Positions 41,706 through 54,400 of a DNA stretch of 64,000 nt are shown piece by piece. A program made the translations under genes and the position numbers. The DNA lies in NCBI GenBank assembly GCA_911728455.2, contig OU452238.1:11294065-11358064 (forward strand), in the 5' to 3' direction. Below the pieces are notes generated by a model. That model made no database searches and had not been told where the DNA came from. It saw only the letters and a list, made by a program, of their open reading frames with translations. Within the stretch, counting starts at the first letter, position 1; each line of letters opens with the position of its first letter. This DNA comes from Marthasterias glacialis (Eukaryota; Echinodermata; Asteroidea; Forcipulatida; Asteriidae).

Positions 41706-43890
41706 GTACCATAACTCACACAGAAGTGTGGCATTTCATATTTAATAAACCCAATATTTTACTTGTATGAAACGGTACCAGTCTGCCCATTGTTTACATA
41801 CACTTGTTTATATGAGAGAACATTAATAAATGAATTTGTTGATGTCTTCTGTTTAGTAGAATGGGATGATTGATATTGATCAACCAACGTATCCAGATCA
41901 TGTTTAGATCATTGGGTTCTTATTTCAACAGACTCTTTCAGTGATAACTTGTTTCTTACTTTAGTTGGCAAGGTTACATCGATTGTTTGCATTGTATTCA
42001 ATTACTTGAAAATATAATATTGTGTATGATAGCTTTACATAAAGATTTAAAAGTGTATGATGTTTCAGAAGATATCAGCATCTCTAGAATCAAAACCATT
42101 GGTAGTCATGTCATCCCTTGGACCAGCATTTCATCATGTTCCATTGAAAACATAAAAAGCTTGTTACTAGTTTTCTTGCACCAGACTTTGATTCATACAT
42201 GGATTGTAGACATACTGCTAATCCAGGATCCTAAGTTGTAATTTTTTAATTCCAAGTTGATTATTTTGCATTTAGTTATGATTTTTTTTATTTACAAATT
42301 AATTGTTTTTCCAGCTTAGTACGTTTCAAAATTACTGGAATGTGTGTATTTGAGTTTGGAATACTATAGTATAGCTCCATTAACATTGTTTCCTTGTAAT
42401 GTGCGGCTGTCAACAACTTGAAGTATATTTTATTACTGTTTTTATATATGAAGAAAACTGTAATTAGTGATATTAGTATCAGAGGGTTTTGATGCATACT
42501 AATGTAAACATGTGATATGCAAAGGACTTATCCAATCGGATCAGCTGACAAATTGGGATTGCAAATAGTTTGGTTTTTGGCGTCACATTTATGTTCTCTA
42601 CAGTATGTCTAGAAATGCAGGCCAAGGTTGGACATTTATTTTCCCCACATCGTTGTTTTTCTAATAAAACATTACAATATCTGTTATGAAATGATTAATG
42701 GAGATAATTGTGATTATTAAGGAATCTTTTGTCATTCAATAGGGTCACTTTGCTTTAACAGAGCTGTACACTTTTCTTTGCATTTATAGTTTTATAAAAA
42801 CAAATTTTACTATTTAATATTCAAAATATAAACGAATGCATTCGTGAATTGTGTCAAATAAGCAAAATTATTGCTTTGTAGTAACAAGGATTTCTAGGTA
42901 ACCCATCACTCAATGTAGGTATTGTAATTTTTGGAAAACAAAAAATTCTAACGTTCAATATTTGATCGCAAATGTGGACTTTTATCATTCATATAATGTG
43001 TTTAGTGGAGCAGTTACATAATAAAAAAAACATTTAGGACGTAATTTATCTTGCCATCAGCTTCTACTGTATAACCCACCACTTGAAGAACATACAGTTC
43101 TCAGCAGAACTAGATGCAAGTTATAAAAGATTTATTTCTTAATCAATTTTGACCCTGATGAATATTGTTACATTTTACACAAACATTACTCAATAAAGAT
43201 TGTCATATGATTTAAATTATTTAAGTATGAAAGTTTAGCTCAGGTGATGCTTGGAAGTCTGTGTTCCATCTGAAGTACAATATTATAAGTGATAGTACGT
43301 ATTGTGGGCCGGTTAAATCATTCCCATCACATCAAACTCACGATGAAGGGCCTGCAGTCAAAATATTTTCTGTGATTCTGTGATGCACAGAATAGGGACG
43401 GAAATAGCAGGCGATGTGCTGTTGCTTTTATTTTAAATGTGGATGGCTGGACCCTGGATGCTCTGGTAGCATATCTGCTACACGAACTAAAAATACCCAT
43501 CAAAGCATTTATGCTACTCCTCATTATTGCATATGCAATACCATCCGCCGGCCGGTTTTATGGTGTTCTATAGACCTTTCCATTGTTGATAAACAAACCG
43601 TGCTGGTTGGCATGGACGGCCAAATGTAGCAAAACATTCAAGTCTTGTTGACAGACGTTATGACAAATTCAAAACTTTTGCAACTTTCTATTTAAAGAAA
43701 ATACATCCCATTATAGGTTGGTTTGTTTCCAACAAATTTTGAACAATTTTTGAATATTTGTGTAACATTTTTGCAAACTATGATTATCTGTTTTTGCTTT
43801 GCATTCATGGCTCCCCGTAGTTTTTCCATCTTGGTTGGCAAAAACTCGGGCTGTGACGTTGCAAAAGAAAGGTCTATAATGGACACTTAC
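41706..43890. other. HSPD1 3'UTR and flank
   Basis: AT-rich, without repeats or recognisable exons. Poly(A) signals AATAAA occur 39 bases after the stop (41744-41749) and at 43192-43197. The first would give a very short 3'UTR; sustained AT-rich sequence up to the second would allow a 1.5-kb one. The short open frames here look random. Confidence 0.45.
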
Positions 43891-43976
43891 ATGGCGACTT
43901 TTTTTTTTCATGCGGCGACTTTTTTTTCTTACGCGGCGACTTTTTTTGGCGGCGTCTTTTTTTTTTTTTTTTTTTT

Positions 43977-44714
43977 GGGGGGGGGGGGGGGGTGGCGTTT
44001 TTTTTTACGCGTCGCCTTCCAGGTTGTGATTGTGCTGGGGGATTCCCCTATTGACCACTTGCACGCACGTCACACGCGCCGACTGTGCCACGCTCACCAT
44101 TTTGGTGGTCAATAGGTTTACGTGTAAACGCCTCGTTGCCTATAAAATGCGCACTTCTCTGAATAACACAGTAATATTGCCCACCAAAATGACGCAACAT
44201 GTGATGATGACGTCAGGTGAATTAAGTCAATAGTAGGTAAGTCACGCGCAAGCGCACAACTGATGTACTTACAAAGTATAGATCCTTACTTTTCGTTTTA
44301 ATGTAAAATATTCTGCCTGCGTTTTGGTTCCACTCGAGGTGGCAAATCAACTGTTTCCCCGTTGAAATGGGCTCCGGTCAGGACACTTGAGCAAGGCACG
44401 TAACCATAATTGCTTGGCAAAAGTTGGGGTAGAGCTTTCTGCTCTACCAGCCAGGCTTCGGATGGATAATACCGGCCCAAGCCTACATCTTAAACGGGCT
44501 GTGAAGGGGTTAACCCTGTTTCAGCCCCAGGAGTAGGTGGCAATAGCCCCTGGGGAAAAAGGCAAAATATGTTACATTAAAACGAAAAGTAAGAATCAAT
44601 ACTTTGTACATTAGTTGTGCGCTTGCGCGTGACTTCCTGAAAATAGGGGAATCCCCAAGCACAATCACAACCCGGAAGGTGACTCGTAATAAAAAAAAAA
44701 TCGCCACCCCCCAA
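43977..44714. repeat. Foldback element with G/T-rich ends
   Basis: The left edge GGGGGTGGCG and right edge TCGCCACCCCC are inverse. The arms run through GATTGTGCTGGGGGATTCCC / GGGGAATCCCCAAGCACAAT and CACGCGCAAGCGCACAAC / GTTGTGCGCTTGCGCGTG to ACTTTTCGTTTTAATGTAA / TTACATTAAAACGAAAAGT. The centre (about 44310-44560) is unrelated unique or older repeat DNA. Left of it, 43890-43976, are three copies of GCGGCGACTTTTTTT-like sequence. Confidence 0.6.
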
Positions 44715-44877
44715 AAAAAATATCAATCGATCGATGAAATGACCGATCGGTCCATGCAAAAGACCGATCGATCGATGCAAAAGACCGATCGATGTGTGGA
44801 TCGGAATATTTGCCTATTTGGCGTTCCATACAATCGAGCGAACTTTAATTTGGGGGCGTTTATTTATTTATTTATTT

Positions 44878-45180
44878 TTTTACTTCTGCAGTCCAAATTG
44901 CCACTGTCACAATGATTTTCAATGGGGAATTTTTTTTTAGTCGATTCCAAAAAGCGAATCCTTAAAAAAAATCGAGGATAACAATTCAGAACTGCAGAAA
45001 AACATTGTAGGGGAGGTTGAGATATGACCGGGATGTTTTTTCTGCAGTCCGAAATTGCAACTGTCATAATGATTTTCAATAGGGTTTTTTTTCTTTGAAT
45101 CGATTCCAAAAAGGGGAATCTTTAAAAAAAAAAAAATGATTTCGAGGATGGCAATTTTGAAGTGCAGAAAAAAAAGTTGC
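44878..45180. repeat. Direct duplication of about 150 bp before VAT1
   Basis: Two copies, about 44885-45000 and 45039-45177, each with CTGCAGTCC, AATTGC, AACTGTCATAATGATTTTC or its near match, TCGATTCCAAAAAG, a run of A, and a closing CTGCAGAAAAA-like segment. Each copy is itself bounded by inverse CTGCAG motifs. It lies 250 bp before the VAT1 start, in its likely promoter region. Confidence 0.55.
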
Positions 45181-45430
45181 AACCGGGATATTGTAGCTAG
45201 GTCTAGGGAGCTCGGGATCGCGCGTCCCGGCCCGTCTCGACGTACTCGCGGTTAACGGGAATCTAAATAGGGGATCGATTATTAGTGTCGAGCGAAAACA
45301 TGATGGCACGATCATTATACACAATCAGTAGCACAACTACAACTAGAATTTAGAAAGTGTACTAACCTATTTTAGTTTTTCTTGACTATTTTCTAATACC
45401 TTAATCTGCGTTTTTCTACTGATCATTAGA

Positions 45431-48400
45431 ATGTCAGAGATGACGACTACAACAACTGGAACCACTGACAGCACTGAAGAAAAATTGCTTTCCAAGGAGG
45501 TGCAACTTCTGTCGTACGGTGGCTATGACAACTTCAATGTAGTTGAGAAACCAATTCCCAAACCAGGCAGTGGCCAAGTAAGCGATTTTCTATTTGTTGG
45601 CAATATTATTTATCTTATTGATGAACCATATAATTATTTGTAACCTGTGCCATTAAAGTTAAAAACATGTTTATGACAAAATCTGGACTGTCTGTGCAGC
45701 ACGATTTGTACACAGCCCAATACAATGGCAGAATGGGAAAAAACATGTTACATTTTTTTTATATTATAGATATATGCACTGGCTGATTTCTTTTATTAAC
45801 TTTTGATATGAAGAAAAGGGCACATCTCAAAACTTGTTCAGCTGTTATTTGTATAACTCTTGAATTTATATTGAAATTATGACACAAAATGTAAAATTTT
45901 CCATCTTGTTGAATTAACAATTGAATTAGTGTCATGGGAAATTTGTAAACAAATGGGGCCTACATAACTGATGTGTAGAACTTCACATGTGAAGGAAGTA
46001 AACACAGAGTTAACTTAGATTTATTTGGAAAAGTTTGCTTATTTCTAGGTGTGTATAAATTAGCTCTTGTTGTAGTTTGGGTCACGTTCCTTGACCTGAA
46101 AAAAATGGGCTTTGCCAATTTAGGTATGAAAGACCACATGTGACAGTGATAATAATGACGCTGACAGTGCAATTGGGTACATTTAAAATGTTGAAAAAAG
46201 ATTGAAACATATGCAAAATTTTCACCCATGGTTCATCGTAACATTGTGTTGTGGTCTGGTCTATGACCGTCTAGAGGATCTAATTCTAACAAAAAAGAAC
46301 ACTAAACAGTTAAGTTACTTATAAAAATAATATAGCTTTAAAAGTTTAATACATGTATAGTGCTTTAACTCCGAAGGTATGCGGAGTTGCGTTTTGGGGA
46401 ATGAGTCATTTTACTTTACATAGCACCATGTAACGGTTTACAAGGTGCTGTGGTGCAATCTGCAGCCGATCAAACCAGAGCTTGAGTCTGGTGTTCTTAT
46501 CCACTCGGCCAAGACACGCTATTTATAATATTAAAAGTATAGTTGAACCATAGACTAAAGCAAGTCTGTCCTTGCTCTTCGTGGTTGAACACAATGGATA
46601 CTTGTAGTTGTACAATATACATGAAGTGTGTTTGTGGATTGTATTTATATCAGAAGCAAGGGAGCACACATAATAAATGAATACTGTGTATATTTTCCAC
46701 ATAATATTCTAAATCATTTGAGCAAATGCGATTGGAGGACATTTGAACGATATTATTATTTTTACGGTAACTATTAATTATGTTCTGTTACTATCAGTGT
46801 AACATTACTAACACATACAGTACATGTATATTTATCAATGTAGGTGTTGGTGAAAGTAATGGCTTGTGGTATTAATTTTGCTGATGTACATGCTCGGATA
46901 GGTGTGTACAATGGGCCTATTGGAGCACCATCTTGCCCTGCTGTTCTTGGAATGGAAGGCGCTGGTGTTGTTATAGAAACTGGGGATGGTGTACAAAACA
47001 TAAAGGTAACTGGGATCCATACACATACCATCCAAGCTCAAAACACCTTACCTTCCAGAGGTTAACTCTAATACTAGAATGTATATCACAATTTTTTAAA
47101 CAAAGCAAAGATTTTAGGCTGCGGCTGGTGGTAAATCGATTTGTCTGCTGTGGCGTTAACTTGTACTAATTGCTATTAGGTAATTTAAATTTCACTACCG
47201 GTATATCTCAGACTGATTAAATGGATTTGTTTAAAAAAAAATTATGGCACAGTTTTTGAATAGATCTCCTTACTGTATATAGGTGGCTTCTTAGATTGTA
47301 ATTTCACTACATGTATTGACTAGCCTGCTCTAGTTTCCATGGGACTTTGGGAGGTTCTTATGGACGCCAGCAAGGTAGTGGATACTTAAACACAATGCAA
47401 TCACAACTGAGTCCAGCTTTGTAGAAGCGTAGACAGAACTTTTAATACTATCAGCAAACTACAGCAAAGTTATAAAATGGTGATGTAAACATCAACACCC
47501 TAAGGAGAACACTAGAGGGTGCAAACAACATCACTGGCGGGAGTTCTGCCTCCATGCTTTAAACACAGTGGGTTTTATTTGATTGACACCATTCTGAAAA
47601 ATATCTTTGTACAAAATGAGGTGACTATGGTGTATTTTACATGCACAAGCGTATAATGCTAATGAACATGAGGTGAGATTTTGATCATAGTGGTTTAAAA
47701 TATATAACCAATGTTGCAACAAAATTGATACGGAGTTTAACAAGATATTTTTGCTAAATTTTGTGTTTTGCACCCTGCAATGTACCATCCATGCAGATTG
47801 AAATGCACAAAGGGATTGGATGTACTCAGGTTATATAAATCAGGCATTCTCTGTACATGTTGTCTTAACATTGTAAAATAAATGTAGTAAATATGGCAAC
47901 AGTTAAAAACAATATCTACATTTATTTACCGAAATAAGGTGATGTTTTTGGTTACAACGAGTGAAAAAAGGGCGGTTGGATACAGCATCTTTCCCAACAA
48001 AGGAGTATAAATTAACACTTATTTTTTAAAATGTCCTGTAGGATTCTTTTGAATGTTTTGCAAATTTTCAAGTGTTTTATAAAAGTGTGTACATTTAAAT
48101 GCGCACTTCCTCCCCTAGTCTTTACACACTAAGTACTGCTTTTAATGTGGGCAAGTTTTTCTGGTTGTTTCAGGTTGGTGCCCGTGTGCTCTTCATTATC
48201 TTGTTTGGAGCATGGCGTGAACATGTTGTTGTTTCTGTAGACCATTGTTTTATTATGCCAGAAAAGATGACGTTTCAAGAGGGTGCTGCCTTACCAGTCA
48301 ACTACCTGACAGCATTCTTGATGCTGTTTGAGTTTGGTAACCTTAGAAAGGGCAAGAGTGTTCTAGTTCATATGGCTGCAGGTAGGATACTCTGTTGAAG

Positions 48401-51400
48401 TTTAAAATTATTTTTTAATTCTTTTTCTGACTGGCGCCCCCACAAAGATACTGACATGGTAGGGAGATCCTCACACTGGGCCAGTTAGCTCAGCTGGTAG
48501 AGCACCAGCAAGTAAACACGGAGGTCAGAGGGTTAACAGGCTCGAAATTTACACTGGATCGCAGGCCTGATGATGCCAGTGATTTTAGAGTTGGGCTGGT
48601 AAACTCATGACAAGTCCACCAGTCTTATATTTTTCAATTGAATAATAATAATACCTCACTGTGTAATAACTTTAGGAAAAACAAATGATGTTCAAATGTT
48701 GACTTTGAGTCAGATAAATACCCTTCATTTTTGTCAAGTATTGAAGTATACATATACTGAACATTAAGACAAATGAGATCAATCTTCTCTCAATGTTTTT
48801 TCTTCAAATAAAAACAGTTTATGTTAAACTCAGGCCTGATTGCTTCATTCTTGAAAAGGCAAGGGCACCAAGGCATTTTCATCTTGATAAAGGGCACCTC
48901 TTTGAGGAAATTGTAAATTTCTATCGGAACTTTTCAAGGGCACCAAGGCAATGACCAGGGGTAATGGAGGCCATTGCCTCTGTTGCCTCCATGAAGTATC
49001 AGGCTCTGTAAAACTTAAAACTGGTTATAGTTATTTCTGGTCTAGTGAAACATTTTGAGCTACAAGCCCTGTGGTCTGGTGGATTTTCCTCCAAATTCGA
49101 GCCCTGGTTAAAATCCTGCTCTAGTTAGGTCACCCAAAAATTTAATATTCAGTTAAACATTTATTTTCAACATGTAAATCAGCTTTTATTTCCACTAACT
49201 ATGAGACTCAATGTATACTAATGGAGTCTCACACAGTGGGAATAACAGCTAATATTTACATGTTTAACAAAATTTAATTTTGGGGTGAGCAAAGAATGGT
49301 AAGTTGACAATTTTCACATGAGGCATAGTTCATGATTGTTTGTTTGCAGTATGGGAACCTGGGAACCTGAAATGTCATTCAAAGAGGGTAGAAAATACAA
49401 TAGACAATCAATATTAACAAATATAAAAAAAAAAGTCAAACAAAGTGACTCCACAATTACACAAGCGGACAAAAGGAAACATGTAAATAAACAATGGGCA
49501 TTGAGGCATTTTGGGCATGTGTGGTTGCATTGGAGTAGCTTTTTGGTGTGCCTATCACTTTGAATTTTGTTTTAAATTTAGTACCATTGTGCTCGTCTCA
49601 ATGTTTAGGTGGTGTAGGCTTCGCTGTGACACAAATCTGTAAAACTGTTCCAGAAGTTACAGTATTTGGTACTGCATCAGCTCATAAACATGATATGATT
49701 AAAGACAATGGTGTCTCGCATCCTATTGATTATCACACCAAGGATTATGTTGCAGAAATCAAGAAGATATCACCAACAGGTACATGTAAATCAAAAGTGC
49801 TTACTGTTTAGATTTGTATGGAAAAGTTGAGATTTTATAATTGGTTTTCAATTTCCGTATAAACAGTATCTGATATCTATTGCATGTCATTACTTTGTGA
49901 AAAAATGTTGAGTTTGGTACAGTATCTCAGCACTTAGCCAGTGACTTGTACAATGGGATGTTGTGGGCCTGTGTGATAGCATTGGAGTAGGTTTTATCCA
50001 TCACTCTGAATTTTAATTGAGTACCATTGTGCTTGTTATATGGGTTCTGAGGCATTGCATGGTGAGGTATCAATGTTCATTTGGTTTTCGGTAACACCAT
50101 GTGTCTATATATCTTCTTTGCTGTGTAAATTATTCGTGTGAGAACTTGTCCGTCTATTTATTCTACTACTGTGGAGTAGATTTGGAAATTCAGGGGGACT
50201 ACTCAGTTCTTGTGCTTGTTCTTACTCTCTGAAAACTTTATGGTATTTGTCTGTGTTCACAATATCCACTGATATCAGCGATTTACAGCATTTATCAATC
50301 CCAACTGTGTGACATACATTGTACATGTATTTATCACCCAGACCATTGGCATTGGTACAAAGCCCGGCCGGGAAGGGACAGTGGTAAGAAAAAAGAATAC
50401 AGACGCTAATCTGTTCGCATGGTTTAGTAATCCGTTCAAACAACTTAGCAATCCATTCAAACAACTTGGCAATCCATTCGAACGAATTAGTAATCCGTTG
50501 ACACGGTTGAAGCAGAGGGGCTGCATGCATGTGTATGATCCACCCAAGTAATAGATGATTCAAGATGGCAGAGGGCAAAGGAAGTATAGTTGTTCTGATG
50601 ATGACCGTATTGGTAAGTTTATCAATTTTGAATGATACTGATCATAATGATAAAGAATGACAAACTTATCAATATATATGGTCATCATCAAAACAACTAC
50701 TTCTGTTGCCCGTCACCATATTGAATAATCTATTGTTGTGGGTGGATCATATGCGTGTATGCAGCGCCCTTTAATGCTTTGGCTAATCCGTTCGAACGGA
50801 TTGTTAATCCATTAAAAGGATTACCAATTCATTGGAATGGATCGCTAATTGGTTAAAACGGATTACTAATTGGTTCGAACAGATTACTAATTCGTTCAAT
50901 CGGATTGCTAACTCTTTTGAACGGATTGCTCAATTCATTCAAATGGATTACTAGTTCATTCGAACAGATTACTAATTCATTTGAACGGCTTGATGTGGGT
51001 GGATCATAGGCATGTGTACAGCGCCCTTTAACCAGTTGCCACCAGGATTCTTTTTTTTGGTCTCGTCTCCCTGGCGTGATTCTTTTGGCTGAATTGCCAG
51101 AATCAGTTTTCTTCAAGGGTACCGCTGACTTGACAATGCCAAGAGGACAAATATTCTTTTTATTGGATTGTCCGATTTGTTTTTTCAACCGACAAAATGT
51201 CAAGATCAAGCAGCGAAACGAAAGTTTGCTCTACTTCTCGTAAAATATTATTATCAAATGCTTCTGTGAAAGGTGTGCACAATACAAAAGTAAGTTAAGC
51301 TGTAACTTTAATAAATATTAATCGCAAAACAATTCTCTTTTTACCCCATCTTCAAACCATCAAATCTTTGTAAATACAATCGTCTCAAATTATAAATCTC

Positions 51401-54400
51401 CAAACTATCAAGTTTTCTCAAACTAAAACAATTCCGGGTATGAAAATCAATATAATGCTACACTTCCACCACTACTACTTATCGGCCATATGTTGTTCAA
51501 CTGTCTGCTGTTCGGTAGCTCAAATGGTGGGTTTAAAAATCCTTAACCTCCAAAGTTGACTGGATGTGTCAATTGCCTTCGTCAACCATGCCTACGCTCT
51601 GTCCACACTTTTGGCGCCCACAGTGGTAATGTGGTACACGGCTTTGTGCCTCCACTATTTGGCCATCTACAATATGTCATAAAATGAAATAACCCAAAAT
51701 CTGATAATATTTACATACGTCGGAAGGTTACATCAATTCCACAACTTTGCCAAATAAATCTCCTCGCTTTGTTTGTCAACCGAATTCCTTACTAAAATAT
51801 CAGTGTTAATTGTCAAAACGTTTCACTGCTTGTTTCATGAATTGGCTACATTCAACGCTACATTACATTTTGTTATGTGAAACACATCTTCAAATAATCA
51901 TCAACATATTTCTAGACGTACTGTTATTCTATAATCCAAGGCATATTCTTCTTCATCTTTGAAAATTCCACAAATAATCTCTATTTGCAGCTTTTCTTCA
52001 TGAATCTTGTTTGATGGGATTTCTTGCTTCCGCTCTGCCGGGTTTAACTTCAACCACCCACAATTGGTGTTGCACACGGCAAAAAGATATTTTATATTGC
52101 CACACAGGCAAAACACACAGATTACTCTGTAGAATTGAGTGTAATTTGAGCCCTCCTTTTTGACAGACTTCGCCAACATAAAATGTATCAGAAGCCAACG
52201 GAGTGGGAAATAAACATGTTGCTTTGTTTCTGAATCATGGTGATCTCTCAGGACTATGCCCAAAACCTACATACCACTGCATTAATCCTGCCTCACTTTC
52301 ACAACTTCTAAACCTAAGAAATAATTTGCATAAAACTCTGCCTGGTTACCACAAATTCCTCATACCATGTTTATTCAAACGGATAGCCCCTGTATTTTTT
52401 TGTCTTACCAATGTCACTTCCCAGGCTTCGTACATTGATCATTATAGAGGCATGGAGGCAAATGCAATTATTAATATAATATGTAGCATTAATTGAACAT
52501 ATTAAAGAAACCTTTTTCCACATGATGGAATTTCCAACTACAGAAAAAACAAACAACCGAGAAAAGTAAATTTACAACTATTTCAAATTCAATAAACACT
52601 TGAAAAGTTTTATGCATTGTGATTGGTCAAAGCCTGGTCACATGGGGTCTATATTAACCCTCCTACCGTCTGAACATTCAGTACCTCCCAATGTGTATTG
52701 ATTGATAGATGGACTGTGCCATCCTGCAATATGATTTCATGTGGTGTATGTAATGTACATACATGTAGTACACAGTCAACCCTCCTACTGTCTGACCATT
52801 CAATATCACAGATAGTTCGAATAACCGAATATCCACTAAGATAGAATAATAATAGTAGAATAATAACAGGACCAGTTCTCACAAAAATAATCTACTGTAT
52901 ATAGCAAAGTAGATATAATCACATGGTGTTACCGCAAACCAAATAAACATTGATACCTCACCATGCAATGCCTCAAATCCTATACTTATGTTATCAGTTT
53001 TACGCATCATATTATATTACATTTTATTGTAATTATGAAAGCAGTTCATTATTGTCTACCCTATGCCCTAAAGTGTTCCTATTTTGACATAGACCCTGCC
53101 CATATCAATCCAAATCTTAATGCATTATGGCAACTAAGCATCCAGACATGTGGACTCTAGGATTAAAGATGATACGTTCCTTTTTGTAGGTGTTGATATT
53201 GTGTTGGATCCATTGTCTGGTGCTGATACCACCAAGGGCTACTCTCTACTCAAGCCTCTTGGTAAAATCATAGTATTCGGTAAGATAATTGTGCCCTTTT
53301 ACATTTCTTGACTACTTGTTGTTTGTCTAAAAAGTGTCGGAAAGTCAAAATCAGATAATGTCATCAAATTGTATTAGTTTTGTAATGTTAAGCCTTTTTT
53401 ACACAGTTACATTTTCAGTTCAGTATTTCCCAAGTTCATACTGATCAAAAATAAATTACTGTCCCAGATCAAATATATAAGCCTTAATTTAAATACAAGT
53501 TTTTTTCAACAATGAAACCATGACTAAATTACTTATGTAATGACAAGAAGTGTTCTCATGAAATGCACTGGGATTTCTTTTTCTCTATATAGAATCAATG
53601 TGTTTTGTGTTCACAATGAATTATAGTGGACCCTTGGCTTGTATGCCATGGCTGATAATTGGCCATGGCATACTGGAATCTCAGACTTGCCTCCCATGCT
53701 AAATACATTGGTGGCAGCCTATTGATCTCTTGTAATCTTCGTTTGTACAACAAAAGATCTGGAATCGGGGATACACAACCCCCATAAAAAGGTAGATTTC
53801 GAGCATGAATTCCAGTACCCTTTGTACCTCTTTGTATGTGGGAAACAAAGTGTAGCACAGTGAGTGCAAGCCTGTGCACTGCGATGCATAATGGAATGTC
53901 CAGTCATGTTAACACATGACCCACTGTTGACCTTGTAGGTTCTAGGCATGTATACATGTGTGCCATTGGCATCCCATTGACATTTAAAAAAAGTGTTTAC
54001 ATGCCCTCAACAACTGTGTCTATGAAAGCTGTGCATGTATACATGAATGTCACTTTGCATACATGGTGTATACACGTCACCTGGCGTGAAGTGGGCCATG
54101 GACCCCACACCATGGTAAGGTTTACAATTTGTGCTTACTCTCTTCTCTAATTTTCACCCAAGGGCAAAGATCAAGAGAAAACACTATACAGTTTAATTTT
54201 CTTCTGCTCATAATTTACAAACTTTTCTGGGATCCTTGATCAGCCCAAGACCTCATGCTGCGGTAGGCTTAGCAATGCCCACTTGCACGGTCCCCTCAAG
54301 TTATTTTCGCTGATTGACTGTTTTTGTTTTAAGTCAAGGAGGGCAGAAACAAGGAGAGAAAAAAAACCTCACATACCGTTCTAACTACTTTTGCTCAAAA

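Noticed and set aside
48478-48555. Functional tRNA gene
   Set aside because: The B-box is interrupted and no cloverleaf closes.
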